A stretch of DNA of 64,000 bases from assembly GCF_018340385.1 (NCBI RefSeq), contig NC_056611.1:15829610-15893609 (forward strand). The letters are read 5' to 3'. Below, piece after piece: positions 63,701-64,000 of the stretch. The position numbers and the translations under genes are program-made. The DNA is from Cyprinus carpio (lineage: Eukaryota; Chordata; Actinopteri; Cypriniformes; Cyprinidae). How positions within the stretch are numbered: position 1 is the first letter of the stretch; each line of letters begins with the position of its first letter. The notes beneath the pieces are model-generated. The model was not told the origin of the DNA. It made no database searches and was given only the letters and a program-made list of their open reading frames with translations.

Positions 63701-64000
63701 TCAAATTGAGAAATACTTTCGATTAAGTGCCTCCAAAAGCAATACATGTAAACAAATTCTAAATATAAAAAGAAAAAATAGATAGGACTGTTTGGTTAAA
63801 AAAAAAAAAAATTCTCAATAAAAACACTCATTGCTAAGTCTGCCTTGGGGTCTGGCACTGAACTGAATATTTATGATAATGACTGTCGCAATTCTCCAAA
63901 CTTTATGAGTAATTGTGTGTCACAGTAAGTCTGCAAAGACGACAACAAAAAGACCCTTTAAAAACGTGTATATCCTTGTCCTGGCAGAGCTGAGGACTTT
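60718..64000 (-). other. sorl1 intron 1, 3' part
   Basis: 3.3 kb upstream of exon 2. Both strands were scanned; no exon with splice sites, no recognised repeat body and no CpG island. Exon 1 and the promoter must lie further right. Confidence 0.75.

Noticed and set aside
1..64000. CRISPR arrays, bacterial operons, phage or viral genes
   Set aside because: No regularly spaced repeats and no such coding signatures; tandem repeats seen are microsatellites or transposon-derived.

Overview
The window is vertebrate nuclear DNA, almost certainly from a cyprinid (carp/goldfish-like) fish. It carries a teleost SORL1 orthologue split into small exons with canonical splice sites. Its introns are AT-rich and hold repeat types typical of cypriniform genomes: hAT, Tc1 and foldback MITE families, a tRNA-derived V-type SINE, and long TA, CA and GA microsatellites. 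No bacterial or viral gene organisation is present.

One gene fills the window: sorl1 (SorLA/LR11, sortilin-related receptor), on the minus strand from about 3.5 kb to beyond the right edge. I assembled 47 coding exons. Numbered by the 48-exon human layout they are exons 2 to 48. Every exon-exon junction keeps the reading frame, and together they encode 2118 residues plus the stop. Exon 1 (signal peptide, propeptide) and the promoter lie to the right of 64000. From right to left the gene encodes the VPS10 beta-propeller and 10CC modules (exons 2-16, 60.7-24.0 kb), the YWTD propeller (exons 17-21, 22.0-19.8 kb), an EGF-type module (exon 22), eleven LDLR class A repeats (exons 23-33, 18.8-12.1 kb), six fibronectin III domains (exons 34-46, 12.0-7.0 kb), and a transmembrane helix with a short tail carrying FANSHY and acidic-cluster/GGA-type sorting motifs (exons 47-48, 6.9-5.7 kb). 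A 3' UTR of about 2.2 kb probably follows, ending near 3.47 kb.

Region by region: 1-3460 is intergenic and made largely of transposons, including a hAT remnant with a recognisable transposase C-terminus inserted in an older MITE. 3484-5688 is the probable 3' UTR with a 91-bp inverted-repeat MITE. 5.7-12.3 kb is compact, with the tail, FN3 and last LDLa exons, a degenerate GAACTAAA tandem array and a pentanucleotide array. 12.6-15.0 kb is intron 31 with a broken Tc1-like transposon inside a TA microsatellite. 15.0-30.2 kb holds densely spaced exons. 30.2-60.6 kb is mainly large introns rich in nested DNA transposons, several with exact target-site duplications. 60.7-64 kb is the 3' part of intron 1, where I recognise nothing.

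I see no RNA gene, CRISPR array or second host protein-coding gene, and no new biological system. The most informative oddities are nested transposons with filled and empty sites both visible in the window, a GC-AG intron, LDLa repeats lacking calcium ligands, a palindromic hAT derivative, and a foldback element in the probable 3' UTR. Exon coordinates were deduced by eye from splice consensus, reading-frame phase and family similarity.
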